The notes: generated by a model from the sequence alone, not told the origin. A stretch of DNA of 64,000 nt from RYN-133 sp036497285 (GCA_036497285.1 DASXJR010000117.1:20909-84908), one strand, 5' to 3'. Numbered from the stretch's first letter, positions 1 through 8,941 are shown. Numbers and translations are program-made.

Positions 1-293
1 AGCTGCGCCGGGCGCGCGGGATCGGCATTTCGGTGCTCGGCGACGGTCAGGACCTGATCTGCCGGCAACTGGCCGCCAGACAGGGCGACCGGTTCGCGGG
101 GCTGTCCTGGCACGAGACGCACGCCGGCGGCGTGCTGCTCGACGGCGCGGTGGCGTGGTTCGACTGCACGGTCGAGACCACGGTGCCGGCGGGTGACCAC
201 GACATCGTGCTGTTCCGCATCCACGATCTGGACGCGGTCGACGGCGCCGCCCCGCTCGTGTTCCACGCCAGCTCGTACCGCCGGCTCGCCTGA
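1..293 (+). CDS. Flavin reductase-like domain protein, 5' end missing
   Basis: The open frame runs in from the window edge (codons start at base 3) and stops at TGA 291-293, so only about 96 C-terminal residues are visible. They match the FMN-binding flavin reductase/DIM6 family: a segment read as GIGISVLGDGQDLICRQLA, then DRFAGLSW, then a final strand pair ending in HASSYRRLA. This layout is usual where such proteins hold FMN and supply reduced flavin to a partner monooxygenase. The partner is not visible. A GTG at 33 could be an internal start, but upstream codons still fit the family, so I read the gene as truncated by the window. Convergent with the glycosylase gene, one base away. Confidence 0.75.
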   Translation, partial: LRRARGIGISVLGDGQDLICRQLAARQGDRFAGLSWHETHAGGVLLDGAVAWFDCTVETTVPAGDHDIVLFRIHDLDAVDGAAPLVFHASSYRRLA

Positions 294-294
294 C

Positions 295-1080
295 TCAGCC
301 GGGCTGGCACGTCGGGCACCAGTACGTCGCGCGCTGGTACGGCGGCGAGCCCTGCTCGGCGTAGGCGATCGGCGTGCGGCACCGCAGACACGGATCGTTG
401 CGACGGCCGTAGACCCAGTGCTCCTGGCCGCGACCCGTCCGCCCGGTCGTCGACTGTTCGGGATGGTCACGGTTGGCCCGCAGGAAGCGGTATGCGGTCG
501 CGACGACCTTGGCGAGATCAGGGGCGGCGCCGACGGCCGTCCAGGGATTGACCCGTTCGGCGAACAGCGCCTCGCACTTGTACATGTTGCCGATGCCGGC
601 GAGATTGCGTTGATCAAGCAACGCCTGGCCGATCTCCGCGTCGGGCGTGCGGCGCAGGTTCGTGACGGCGAGCTCGAGATCCCAGTCCGGGCCGAGAAGA
701 TCCGGGCCGAGATGGCCGACGAGCTCGTGCTCGCGCGTCGTCGCGATCACGTGCAGGTCGTGCACGCGGTAACCGGTCGCCAGCCACTCGACGTTGCCGA
801 GCTGCGCGCGGATCATGTGCTCGGGGTGACGGCGCGGGCGGTCACCCGTACGGGTGAGATACCACGACCCGTCCATGCGCAGGTGGCTGTGCAGCGTGTG
901 CCCGGACCCGAGTCGGGTCAGGATGTGTTTGCCGCGCGCGAGCACCTCGGTGACGGTCTCGCCGGCCAGATCGGTCGTGGCCAACTGCGGCACCCGCAGG
1001 TCGCCGACGATCAGCGCCCGACCGGACAGCGCGGTGTGCAGCCGGTGAGCCGTCAGCCAGACGGTGTCGCCCTCGGGCAC
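295..1080 (-). CDS. nei2: Endonuclease VIII-like DNA glycosylase/AP lyase (Nei2 type)
   Basis: Base-excision repair enzyme of the Fpg/Nei family, 261 residues, expected to remove oxidised bases and nick the resulting abasic site. The GTG start puts Pro2-Glu3 right after the initiator Met; these are the catalytic proline and glutamate of the family, which fixes the start. A helix-two-turn-helix segment (DQRNLAGIGNMYKCEAL) follows at mid-protein. The C-terminus has a four-cysteine zinc finger (C231, C234, C255, C258). It lies nine bases downstream of lhr on the same strand. A helicase Lhr/Nei pairing is also known in mycobacteria, so the two are probably one DNA-repair operon. Confidence 0.92.
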   Translation of the reverse strand: MPEGDTVWLTAHRLHTALSGRALIVGDLRVPQLATTDLAGETVTEVLARGKHILTRLGSGHTLHSHLRMDGSWYLTRTGDRPRRHPEHMIRAQLGNVEWLATGYRVHDLHVIATTREHELVGHLGPDLLGPDWDLELAVTNLRRTPDAEIGQALLDQRNLAGIGNMYKCEALFAERVNPWTAVGAAPDLAKVVATAYRFLRANRDHPEQSTTGRTGRGQEHWVYGRRNDPCLRCRTPIAYAEQGSPPYQRATYWCPTCQPG

Positions 1081-1089
1081 GTGCGCCGG

Positions 1090-4000
1090 TCAGCCGCGTA
1101 GCCGCAAGCCGCGCGGCGTGGGTCGGAACCCGGCCGATTCCAGCGCCGCGCCGAGCGGTGAGGCGACGATGGGCACGCCGTCGGCGCGCTCGACGGCGAG
1201 CTTGCCCAGCGCGCCGTCACGCACGGCCAGGGCGAGAGCGTCGGCCGCCGGCTGCAGCGCGGCCGGTTCGTCGGTGAACGAGAGCAGGGTGCGTCCGCCC
1301 CGTTCCACGTAGAGGACGCAGCCGCCGTCGACCGACACCACTAGTGCGCCGGCCTTGCGGGCCGGTTGGTGGCCGCGCCCGCCGCCGTCGGCCGGTGGCT
1401 GCTTGGGCCACGGCAACGCTGCGCCGTACGGGTTGGCCGGGTCGGTGGCGGCGAGGACGAGCGCGGGTGCCGCGTCGCGGACGTCGTCGGGACGGGCCTG
1501 GCCACGCAGCCGGTCGACCGCGCCGGGCAACGCGAATTGCGCCGCGCCGAGTCCGTCGACGAAGTAGCCGCGCCGGGCCCGTCCGGATTCCTCGGCCGCC
1601 TTCAGAACGGGATACACCGCGGAGAAGCCACCGGTGATCCGCTCGGCGCCGACCGAGCCCCGGGTCACCAGGCCGTACCGGTCGAGGAGGGTGTCCGCGG
1701 CCGACAGTGCGCGCCGCGTCGGGTCGTCGTCACGCGGCGAGAGCGCCGACCACCGCCCGGACATCGTGAACGGCACCCCCGTGCGGGACGGCGAGGTGGT
1801 CGGGATGCCCGCCAGCCCGCCGTAGCGCCCGTACCGGGTGCGCGGTGGGCGCGGGCGGCGCGCATGAGCCGTGCGCGAGCCGCCGTCGAGCCGGGCGCGC
1901 ACGGGGGCGAGGGTGTCGTTGGTGAGCGCGCCGGCCCAGACGAGATCCCAGACCACGGTGGCGACGTCGTCGTCGGAACCGGCGCCTACCCGGTCGGCCA
2001 GCGCGCGGAAGAACACCGCCGAGCCGGGATCGAGCGCGGCGAGCAGATCGGCGGCAAGACCGTCGATCGGATCCAAGGGCGGCAACAGCAGCGGCGCGAG
2101 CTCGGTGGGGGCGAGCACCACCCAGCCGTCGTTGCCGGCCAGCGAGCCGGCGCCCGTCCAGACGACCTCGCCGGACATCGTCAGCTCGTCGAGCATCGCC
2201 GGCGCGTAGTCCGCCACCCGGGCGGGCAGGACGAGCGATTCAAGGGCGCTGGCCGGAAGTGGCACGCCCGCCAACTGCTCGACCGCGCGTAACACACCGT
2301 CGACGCCGCGCGAACTGCGCGCGCCGACGCCCTGCCAGGCCGGGATGAACCGGGCCAACGCCGCTGCCGGCACCGGCTCGACCTCCTTGCGCAGGGCGGC
2401 CAGCGACCGTCGGCGCACCATGCGCAGCACCTCGGCGTCACACCACTCGGTGCCCACACCGTCCGGCCGAAACTCGCCCTGGACGATCCGTCCCGACGTG
2501 GCCAGCCGGGCGAGCGCGGTCGTCACGACGGCCACGCCCAAGCCGAGCCGGGCGGCCACATCGGACGGGTGGAACGGGCCGTGCGTGCGGGCGAACCGGG
2601 ACACCAGGTCCCCGAGCGGATCCTTGACCGGCTCGGTGAACGCCTCGGGAACGCCGACCGGGATCGCCGTGCCGAGCGCGTCGCGCACCCGCCCGGCGTC
2701 TTCGATCGCCATCCAGCGTTGCTCGCCGGCGATGCGTACCCGGATCGCGCGCCGCGTCTCTTCGAGGCCCGCGAGGTCCTGGGCCGTCGCGCCACGCGCG
2801 GTCGCTTCCTCCGTGGTCAGGTCGCCGACGGCACGGAGCAAGTCGTGCACGCCGTCACGGCCGCGTGCCCGCCGGTCGGGGGCGAGCCGGCTGATCTCGC
2901 GCTCGACCTCGGCCAGCGAATCCGCGTCGAGCAGCTCACGCAGTTCGGTGGCGCCGAGCAGTTCGGCAAGCATCGCCGAGTCCAGGCTGAGCGCCTGCGC
3001 ACGTCGTTCGGCGAGCGGGGCGTCGCCCTCGTACAAGAACATGCCGACGTAGCCGAACAGCAACGAGCGGGCGAAGGGTGAGGCGGTCGGGGTCTCGACC
3101 TCGACCACCTTGACCCGGCGCGTGGTCAGGTCGCGCATCAGCCCGGTCAGCCCGGGGACGTCGTACACGTCTTGCAGGCACTCGCGCATCGCCTCGAGCA
3201 CGACGGGAAAGTCGCCGAACTCGGCGGCAACCTGCAGCAGCTGGTTGGCGCGCTGCCGTTGCTGCCAGAGCGGGGTGCGGCGGCGCGGGTCGCGGCGGGG
3301 CAGCAGCAACGCGCGGGCCGCGCACTCACGGAACCGGGAGGCGAACAGGGCCGAGTTGCCCACTTCGGCGGTGACCAGGGGCTCGATCTCATCGGGTTCG
3401 AACACCGCGAGATCCGCACCGGGTACTTCGCCGTCGGTGTCGGGCAGGCGCAGCACGATGCCGTCGTCGGAGTGCATCGACGACACGTCGAGGCCGAACC
3501 GCTCGCGCAGCCGGGCGCCGATCGCCAGCGCCCACGGCGCGTTGACGGGAGCGCCGAAGGGGGAGTGCACGACCAGGCGCCAATCGCCGAGCTCGTCGCG
3601 GAACCGCTCCACCAACACGGTGCGGTCGTCGGGCAGGTGCCGGGTGGCCTCGCGTTGCTCGGCGAGGTAGGCGATCAGGTTGTCCGCGCCCCACTCGTCC
3701 AAGCCTGCCGCGGTGGCGCGGGCGCGGGCCTGGTCGGGCTCGGCCTGGGCCACCTCACGCAGAAAGGCACCCAGCGCACGTCCCAACTCGACCGGACGGC
3801 CGGGGGAATCGCCCTTCCAGAACGGCATCCGGCCGATCTGCCCCGGCGCCGGGGTGACGAGCACACGGTCGTGGGTGATGTCCTCGATGCGCCAAGACGA
3901 CGAGCCGAGCAGGAACACGTCGCCGACCCGGGACTCGTACACCATCTCCTCGTCGAGCTCGCCGACCCGACGACCCGGACCCTCGCCGCCGGCGAGAAAC

Positions 4001-5763
4001 ACGCCGAACAGACCGCGGTCGGGGATGGTGCCGCCGCTGGTGACCGCGAGGCGCTGGGCACCGCGGCGTGAGGTGAGCTCGCCGGTGACGCGGTCCCAGA
4101 CCAGCCGGGGACGCAGCTCGGCGAAGGCGTCGGACGGGTACCGGCCGGCGAGCATGTCGAGGGTTGCCTCGAGCGCGGAGCGGGGCAGCCCGGCGAACGG
4201 GGCGGCGCGCCGCACCAGTGCCTCGACGTCGTCGACGGTCATGGGCTCGAGCGCGAGCATCGCGACGATCTGCTGGGCCAGGACGTCGAGCGGGTTGCGC
4301 GGGTATCGCATCGCCTCGATGGCGCCCTCGCGCATGCGCTCGGCGACAACGGCACACTCGAGCAGGTCGCCGCGGAACTTTGGGAAGATCACGCCGCGGC
4401 TCACTGCGCCGACCTGGTGTCCCGCGCGCCCTACGCGCTGCAGCCCCGATGCAACCGACGGCGGCGACTCGACCTGGACGACCAGATCGACTGCGCCCAT
4501 GTCGATGCCGAGCTCGAGGCTGGAGGTGGCGACGACGGCTGGCAGCCGGCCGGCTTTGAGATCTTGCTCCACCAGCACGCGCTGCTCACGGCTCACCGAC
4601 CCGTGATGCGCCCGCGCTACCACCCTTTCCGCCGGAGTCGGATCTTGTCTGCCCCGCTCGCTGCGCTCGGGGGGACCCTGCGATCCGAATCGCAAGCTCG
4701 CTTCGCTCGCGCGATCGGCGGAGTCGGACCGAAGCCCGTCCTCGCTGTCGCTCCTCGGGGCTTGATCCTCCCGATCGGCGGGGTAGCCAGACCCCGATTG
4801 ACCCATCAGTTGCGCCGGCGGCGTGTCATCGAGCGGCTGTGCCCCGGCGCGTTCGGAGGCGAGCTCGTTGAGGCGGGCGGTGAGGCGTTCGGCGAGGCGG
4901 CGTGAGTTGGCGAAGACGATCGTCGAGCGGTGCTGCTCGACCAGGTCGAGCACGCGTTCTTCCACGTGCGGCCAGATGCTCGCCCGCCTGCCGGCGCCGG
5001 CGGCCGGGCCGGACAGATCCTCGGTCAGCTCGCCGAGATTGCTCATGTCTTCGATGGGGACGACGACCTCGAGGTCGAAGGTCTTGTCGATCGGCGGCTG
5101 AACGACCGTGACCGGGCGCCCACCGGCGAGGAACGTCGCCACCTCGTCGACGGGACGGACGGTGGCCGACAGGCCGATGCGCTGCGCCGGCTGGTCGAGC
5201 AGCGCATCGAGGCGTTCGAGGCTCAGCGCCAGGTGCGCGCCGCGCTTGGTGGAGCACACCGCGTGGACCTCGTCGACGATCACGGTGTCGACGCCGCGTA
5301 GCGACTCACGCGCCGCCGAGGTCAGCAGCAGGAACAGCGACTCGGGGGTGGTGATCAGAATGTCGGACGGGGTGCGGGCGAAGGCGCGCCGTTCATCGGC
5401 CGGGGTGTCGCCGGAGCGCATTGCGACGGTGACATCGGGCGCGGGCAGATCGAGCCGGGCGGCCGCCTGACGGATGCCGGCCAGTGGGGAACGCAGGTTG
5501 CGCTCGACGTCGACTGCGAGCGCCTTGAGCGGACTGACGTAGAGCACCCGGCAGCGGCGCTTCGGGTCCGCGGGCCGGGGCTGGGCGGCGAGCCGGTCGA
5601 GCGCGGACAGGAACGCGGCGAGCGTCTTGCCGCTACCGGTCGGGGCGACGACCAGGGTGTGCTCGCCGCGAGCGATGGCATCCCACGCGCCCTCCTGGGC
5701 CGGCGTCGGGGCCGCGAAGGCGCCGTCGAGCCAGGCCTGGGTGGCAGCGGAGAAGCGGGTCAT
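1090..5763 (-). CDS. lhr: ATP-dependent DNA helicase Lhr (large helicase-related protein)
   Basis: Superfamily 2 helicase of about 1557 residues, the usual size for actinobacterial Lhr. The Walker A motif APTGSGKT is at about residues 40-47, a DEVH box follows (VIVDEVHAVCSTKRG), then RecA domain 2 with SLELGIDMGAVD and QRVGRAGHQ. The long C-terminal half carries the Lhr-specific winged-helix and beta-barrel regions. Lhr translocates 3'-5' on single-stranded DNA in repair. The open frame extends to 5793, but I prefer the ATG at 5763 because the conserved sequence begins there. A low-complexity Ser/Asp/Arg-rich segment (about residues 320-380) interrupts the link between the strand KSTIVFANSRR-type region and ARAHHGS; it coincides with short palindromes in the DNA and is treated separately. 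Confidence 0.95.
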   Translation of the reverse strand: MTRFSAATQAWLDGAFAAPTPAQEGAWDAIARGEHTLVVAPTGSGKTLAAFLSALDRLAAQPRPADPKRRCRVLYVSPLKALAVDVERNLRSPLAGIRQAAARLDLPAPDVTVAMRSGDTPADERRAFARTPSDILITTPESLFLLLTSAARESLRGVDTVIVDEVHAVCSTKRGAHLALSLERLDALLDQPAQRIGLSATVRPVDEVATFLAGGRPVTVVQPPIDKTFDLEVVVPIEDMSNLGELTEDLSGPAAGAGRRASIWPHVEERVLDLVEQHRSTIVFANSRRLAERLTARLNELASERAGAQPLDDTPPAQLMGQSGSGYPADREDQAPRSDSEDGLRSDSADRASEASLRFGSQGPPERSERGRQDPTPAERVVARAHHGSVSREQRVLVEQDLKAGRLPAVVATSSLELGIDMGAVDLVVQVESPPSVASGLQRVGRAGHQVGAVSRGVIFPKFRGDLLECAVVAERMREGAIEAMRYPRNPLDVLAQQIVAMLALEPMTVDDVEALVRRAAPFAGLPRSALEATLDMLAGRYPSDAFAELRPRLVWDRVTGELTSRRGAQRLAVTSGGTIPDRGLFGVFLAGGEGPGRRVGELDEEMVYESRVGDVFLLGSSSWRIEDITHDRVLVTPAPGQIGRMPFWKGDSPGRPVELGRALGAFLREVAQAEPDQARARATAAGLDEWGADNLIAYLAEQREATRHLPDDRTVLVERFRDELGDWRLVVHSPFGAPVNAPWALAIGARLRERFGLDVSSMHSDDGIVLRLPDTDGEVPGADLAVFEPDEIEPLVTAEVGNSALFASRFRECAARALLLPRRDPRRRTPLWQQRQRANQLLQVAAEFGDFPVVLEAMRECLQDVYDVPGLTGLMRDLTTRRVKVVEVETPTASPFARSLLFGYVGMFLYEGDAPLAERRAQALSLDSAMLAELLGATELRELLDADSLAEVEREISRLAPDRRARGRDGVHDLLRAVGDLTTEEATARGATAQDLAGLEETRRAIRVRIAGEQRWMAIEDAGRVRDALGTAIPVGVPEAFTEPVKDPLGDLVSRFARTHGPFHPSDVAARLGLGVAVVTTALARLATSGRIVQGEFRPDGVGTEWCDAEVLRMVRRRSLAALRKEVEPVPAAALARFIPAWQGVGARSSRGVDGVLRAVEQLAGVPLPASALESLVLPARVADYAPAMLDELTMSGEVVWTGAGSLAGNDGWVVLAPTELAPLLLPPLDPIDGLAADLLAALDPGSAVFFRALADRVGAGSDDDVATVVWDLVWAGALTNDTLAPVRARLDGGSRTAHARRPRPPRTRYGRYGGLAGIPTTSPSRTGVPFTMSGRWSALSPRDDDPTRRALSAADTLLDRYGLVTRGSVGAERITGGFSAVYPVLKAAEESGRARRGYFVDGLGAAQFALPGAVDRLRGQARPDDVRDAAPALVLAATDPANPYGAALPWPKQPPADGGGRGHQPARKAGALVVSVDGGCVLYVERGGRTLLSFTDEPAALQPAADALALAVRDGALGKLAVERADGVPIVASPLGAALESAGFRPTPRGLRLRG
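4630..4800. repeat. Cluster of short palindromes inside lhr (REP-like insertion)
   Basis: Three small hairpins share the core CTCGCT-N-CGCTC: GCTCGCTGCGCTCGG at about 4656-4670, GCTCGCTTCGCTCGC at 4696-4710, and CCTCGCTGTCGCTCCTCGG at about 4740-4758. GCGATCCGAATCGC (4680-4693) is a further palindrome, and GGAGTCGGA and CGATCGGCGG each occur twice. The block is read in frame by lhr and encodes its low-complexity linker. I infer an in-frame insertion or expansion of repetitive DNA at a tolerant site; the family identity is unknown. Confidence 0.5.
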
Positions 5764-5811
5764 GGCTTCCAGTCTGCCGCGCAGGTGTGACATCCGATCC
5801 GGCTTGGCCCC

Positions 5812-5856
5812 GCAGCCGGGTCCGGCGCGGCGTGTCGCCCTGCTGAGGGGCCAAGC
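5812..5856. terminator. Long-loop inverted repeat after the GNAT gene
   Basis: Perfect 10-base arms GCTTGGCCCC (5812-5821) and GGGGCCAAGC (5847-5856) enclose a 25-base GC-rich loop, starting four bases past the acetyltransferase stop. It may act as a terminator between this gene and lhr, though there is no U-tract. Confidence 0.35.
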
Positions 5857-5860
5857 TTCG

Positions 5861-6472
5861 TCAACCGGCGAGGCGTGCGGTCAGCCGGTCGTGGGCGTCC
5901 GGCCAGTCGTCGTCGGTCATCGAGTACTGCACGGTGTCACGCCAGGTGCCGTCCCGCCGGATTCGGTGCTTGCGCAGCACGCCCTCCCGGGTGGCGCCCA
6001 GCCGGGCGATCGCCGCCTGCGACCGTTCGTTGTAGATGTCGGTGTGCCACACCACCCGAGCACAACCCAGCACGTCGAACGCGTGGCGCAACAGCAACAG
6101 CTTCGACTCGGTGTTGTGCCCGGTGCGCCACCAGCGTTTGCCCAGCCAGGTGAATCCGATCGCCACCGTCCGAACCGCCGGAAACACGTCGTAGAGCGAC
6201 GTGCTGCCGGCGAACTCCCCGGTCCGGACATCGATCTGGGCATACGCGAAACGCTCGCCGCGCGCCCGGGCCGAGCACGCCGCCGCGATCTGCGCGGACG
6301 CTTGCGCCACTGTCGAGGGCGCCGCGACGGTCATCCAGCGGAACACCTCCGGGCCCTCGGCGCTCGAACCGGCCGCGGCGAGGTAGCCGGGTGCGTGCTC
6401 GACGACCAGCGGTTCCAGCCTGATCAACGATCCGGTCAGGACGGGCAGGGTGTACCACTCGTCGGCGTTCAC
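5861..6472 (-). CDS. GNAT-family N-acetyltransferase (RimJ/RimL-like)
   Basis: About 203 residues with the layout of RimJ/RimL-type acetyltransferases. An N-terminal strand reads TGSLIRLEPLVVEHAPGY; the core strand around FAGSTSLYDV leads to IGFTWLGKRWWRTGHNT, where a variant of the acetyl-CoA loop lies. LLRHAFDVLGCARVVWHTD and NERSQAAIARLGATREGVLRKH complete the family C-terminus. The acceptor is unknown. The frame is open to an ATG at 6538, but that codon lies inside remnants of another gene, so I chose the GTG at 6472 just before NADEWYTLPVL. It follows the decayed regulator on the same strand. Confidence 0.8.
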   Translation of the reverse strand: MNADEWYTLPVLTGSLIRLEPLVVEHAPGYLAAAGSSAEGPEVFRWMTVAAPSTVAQASAQIAAACSARARGERFAYAQIDVRTGEFAGSTSLYDVFPAVRTVAIGFTWLGKRWWRTGHNTESKLLLLRHAFDVLGCARVVWHTDIYNERSQAAIARLGATREGVLRKHRIRRDGTWRDTVQYSMTDDDWPDAHDRLTARLAG

Positions 6473-6521
6473 GTGCCTGATCCTGGCAGCACGGGTCGGC
6501 CGGGCGAGCGGGCCGTTCAAC

Positions 6522-6715
6522 CGTGCCGCCCGCCGCATGGTGGCGCCGCAGCGCCTCGAGCAGCGCGGCGGGCATCACGCCGTGGTCGCGCAACCGCTCG
6601 CCACGCCAGCCGGGCACCACAAGCAGGTCGTCCCGACCGAGGTCGGGGAATGCGCCGGTCCACCGAGGTCGAGCAGGTGTACTCCCGGGACCAGGACGAA
6701 GACGACTGTGGTCAC
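6522..6715 (-). pseudogene. Remnant of a GlxA-type (DJ-1/PfpI domain) AraC-family regulator
   Basis: A GTG at 6715 overlaps the stop of the isochorismatase-fold gene (GTGA) and starts a typical GlxA N-terminus, TTVVFVLVPGVHLLDLGGPA. The match then breaks. After a frame change the sequence continues as DLLVVPGWRGERLRD and ALLEALRRHHAAGG, which in intact members lies some 50 residues further on. Nothing follows: the rest of the DJ-1 domain, the nucleophile elbow and the AraC helix-turn-helix are gone. I infer an internal deletion with frameshift plus loss of the 3' two thirds. The preserved coupling suggests the ancestor was co-expressed with the hydrolase gene. Confidence 0.65.
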
Positions 6716-7257
6716 GATCCGGTCAGATCGGCTACCACGTCGTCGGTGGTGGCGATCGTCGCGAACTCGCGCTCGCGCAACACCCGTTCGGTGCGGTCGA
6801 TGATGTCTGCAGCGGACAGCCCTTCGATCCCGGAGGTAGTCGTCGCGTCGGTGACGAACGTGACGTCGAAGCCGAGGTCGGCGGCCACGCGGGCGGTGGT
6901 CTCGCAACACTGCTCGGTGCGGATCCCGCACACGATCAGGTCGCGCAGCCCGTGCATGACGAGGTACTGCTGCAGATTCGTCGTCGTGAACGCATTGACG
7001 GACGTCTTGGTGATGACCGGTTCATCACCGTCCGGTTTGAGCTCGGCCATGATCCGGACGTCGCCACCGGCCGGGTCGAAGGCTCCACCCGTACCGGGCT
7101 CGGCGTGCAACAGCCATACGACCCGTTCGCCGGCAGCGCGCGCCGCCTCGACGAGCCGGCCGACAGGTTCGGTGATCTGCTGGTTGGCCATCTCTGACCA
7201 CGATGGGTGGGCCCGGAAGGATTCCTGGACGTCGATGACGAGAAGCGCTCGGTTCAT
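6712..7257 (-). CDS. Isochorismatase-family cysteine hydrolase
   Basis: A 181-residue protein of the isochorismatase/nicotinamidase fold. The catalytic triad is readable: Asp9 in LLVIDVQ, Lys84 in VITKTSVNAF with the following cis-peptide-like region, and Cys117 in CGIRTEQCCETTAR. Such enzymes hydrolyse amide or vinyl-ether substrates; which one cannot be told. I chose the ATG at 7257 because ALLVIDVQ normally lies within a few residues of the start; the frame stays open to 7284. Its stop overlaps the start of the decayed GlxA-type regulator, a frequent partner arrangement in Actinobacteria. Confidence 0.85.
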   Translation of the reverse strand: MNRALLVIDVQESFRAHPSWSEMANQQITEPVGRLVEAARAAGERVVWLLHAEPGTGGAFDPAGGDVRIMAELKPDGDEPVITKTSVNAFTTTNLQQYLVMHGLRDLIVCGIRTEQCCETTARVAADLGFDVTFVTDATTTSGIEGLSAADIIDRTERVLREREFATIATTDDVVADLTGS

Positions 7258-7500
7258 GCCGTCCATCGTGGGCCGTGAAGGCACCTGCGCGCCAGGCTCG
7301 ATCGTGCCGAGGACCGGACGGATCCGGTCACATCGACCTGGGCCCGGCAGTTGAGTGCTTTGCCCCGCGTGAGCACGCGATTCGCGTCGGTCAGCGCGCG
7401 TTAGCGGGGCAAGACGGCCGACTCGGAGGAGACGGCTGGGTGCTCTGCCCCCGTGCGGGAGCGCGCCGGCCGTGTCCGCCGTCTTACGTAGGCTGGACGG
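7258..7500. repeat. Intergenic region with nested inverted repeats
   Basis: No gene is supported here. TTGCCCCGC (7360-7368) pairs with GCGGGGCAA (7404-7412), and AAGACGGC (7411-7418) pairs with GCCGTCTT (7478-7485). The first pair resembles the repeat at 5812-5856 (GCTT-GCCCCGC start). The region must also hold the divergent promoters of the hydrolase and DUF3046 genes, which I could not place. Confidence 0.4.
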
Positions 7501-7692
7501 GTGCGATTGACGGAATTCTGGAGACGGATGGACGAGCGTTTCGGCGCGAGCTACTCACGTAGTGTCGCGGCCGACTACCGGCTTCCGGAACTCGGCTCGA
7601 CGATCGACGAGGCGCTGCGTGCGGGCGTCGAGGCCAAAGAAGTGTGGCGGGCCGTATGTACCGAGTTCGCCATGCCGGCGCACCTCATCTGA
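7501..7692 (+). CDS. DUF3046 family protein
   Basis: A 63-residue protein starting at GTG 7501 with the pattern seen in DUF3046: MRLTEFWRRMDERFG at the start, a conserved VAADYRLPELGSTIDEAL middle, and VWRAVCTEFAMP near the end. Function unknown. Genes of this family usually lie directly upstream of recA in Actinobacteria, as here, though the SOS box and promoter of recA lie downstream of it, so it need not be SOS controlled. Confidence 0.85.
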   Translation: MRLTEFWRRMDERFGASYSRSVAADYRLPELGSTIDEALRAGVEAKEVWRAVCTEFAMPAHLI

Positions 7693-7738
7693 GCTTCTCG
7701 AAGTTCTCGCACCGACACGCCGTGCACCTCCTACTTCT

Positions 7739-7760
7739 TCGAACAGGTGTTCGCTAGCCT
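7739..7760 (+). promoter_or_regulatory. SOS box (LexA site) and candidate -10 of recA
   Basis: CGAAC (7740-7744), AGGT, GTTCG (7749-7753) match the actinobacterial LexA operator CGAAC-N4-GTTCG without mismatch. TAGCCT at 7755-7760 directly beside it fits a -10 element (TANNNT), so bound LexA would block RNA polymerase. About 150 bases upstream of the recA start. Confidence 0.9.
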
Positions 7761-7890
7761 GCTGTGCATAACGCGAATCGGCTGTCCACAGCTCGGCGAT
7801 TCGCGCCGAAGTTGTCGGTGGTCCGTCCTAGCGTCGACGACACCAGTCAGCACCAACCAAGCATGACCACATTCTTCGAAGGGGATCTCG

Positions 7891-8937
7891 ATGGCAGCCA
7901 TGGACAGGAACAAGGCGCTCGACGTCGCCCTGGCACAGATCGACAAGCAGTTCGGCAAGGGTTCGGTGATGCGCCTCGGTGAGCGGGCGGCCGCGCCGAT
8001 CGAGGTGATCCCGACCGGCTCGATCGCGCTCGACGTCGCGCTCGGCATCGGCGGGCTGCCCCGTGGCCGGGTGATCGAGGTGTACGGCCCGGAATCGTCC
8101 GGTAAGACGACGGTGGCGCTGCACGCGGTCGCCAACGCGCAGGCCGGCGGCGGTGTCGCAGCGTTCATCGACGCCGAGCACGCCCTCGACCCGGAGTACG
8201 CGCGAGCGCTGGGTGTCGACACCGACGCGCTGCTGGTGAGCCAGCCCGACACCGGTGAGCAGGCGCTCGAGATCGCCGACATGCTGATCCGCTCCGGTGC
8301 ACTGGACATCATCGTCATCGACTCGGTGGCCGCGCTGGTGCCCCGCGCCGAGATCGAGGGCGAGATGGGTGACAGCCACGTCGGTCTGCAGGCCCGCCTG
8401 ATGAGCCAGGCGTTGCGCAAGCTCACCGGTGCGCTGAGCTCGTCGGGAACGACGGCCATCTTCATCAACCAGCTGCGCGAGAAGATCGGCGTTATGTTCG
8501 GCTCGCCCGAGACCACGACCGGTGGTCGGGCGCTGAAGTTCTACGCGTCGGTGCGCCTGGACGTGCGCCGCATCGAGACGCTCAAGGACGGCACCGACGC
8601 GGTCGGTAACCGCACTCGCGTCAAGGTGGTCAAGAACAAGGTGGCCCCGCCGTTCAAGCAGGCCGAGTTCGACATCGTCTACGGCCAGGGCATCAGCCGC
8701 GAGGGCTCGCTGATCGACGTCGGGGTCGAGCAGGGCCTGATCAAGAAGTCCGGCGCCTGGTACACCTACGACTCCGACCAACTCGGCCAGGGCAAGGAGA
8801 ACGTGCGCAACTTCCTGCGCGACAACCCCGACCTCGCCGACGAGATCGAGAAGAAGATCAAGGAGAAGCTGGGCGTGGGTGCCCAGGTCGACGACAGCTC
8901 ACCGATCGACCTCGCCCCGGCCCCGGTCGACTTCTGA
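7891..8937 (+). CDS. recA: Recombinase RecA
   Basis: A 348-residue RecA, normal length and without an intein. Walker A is GPESSGKT at residues 66-73; the Walker B strand is IIVIDSVAALVP; loop L2 follows around INQLREKIGVMFGSPETTTGG. It forms ATP-dependent filaments on single-stranded DNA for strand exchange and triggers LexA self-cleavage. The start ATG follows GAAGGGGATCTCG. A perfect SOS box lies about 150 bases upstream. recX follows four bases after the stop. Confidence 0.99.
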   Translation: MAAMDRNKALDVALAQIDKQFGKGSVMRLGERAAAPIEVIPTGSIALDVALGIGGLPRGRVIEVYGPESSGKTTVALHAVANAQAGGGVAAFIDAEHALDPEYARALGVDTDALLVSQPDTGEQALEIADMLIRSGALDIIVIDSVAALVPRAEIEGEMGDSHVGLQARLMSQALRKLTGALSSSGTTAIFINQLREKIGVMFGSPETTTGGRALKFYASVRLDVRRIETLKDGTDAVGNRTRVKVVKNKVAPPFKQAEFDIVYGQGISREGSLIDVGVEQGLIKKSGAWYTYDSDQLGQGKENVRNFLRDNPDLADEIEKKIKEKLGVGAQVDDSSPIDLAPAPVDF

Positions 8938-8941
8938 CTTC

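Noticed and set aside
7891..8937. Intein in recA (or in nrdJ)
   Set aside because: Both proteins have normal length and uninterrupted motifs.
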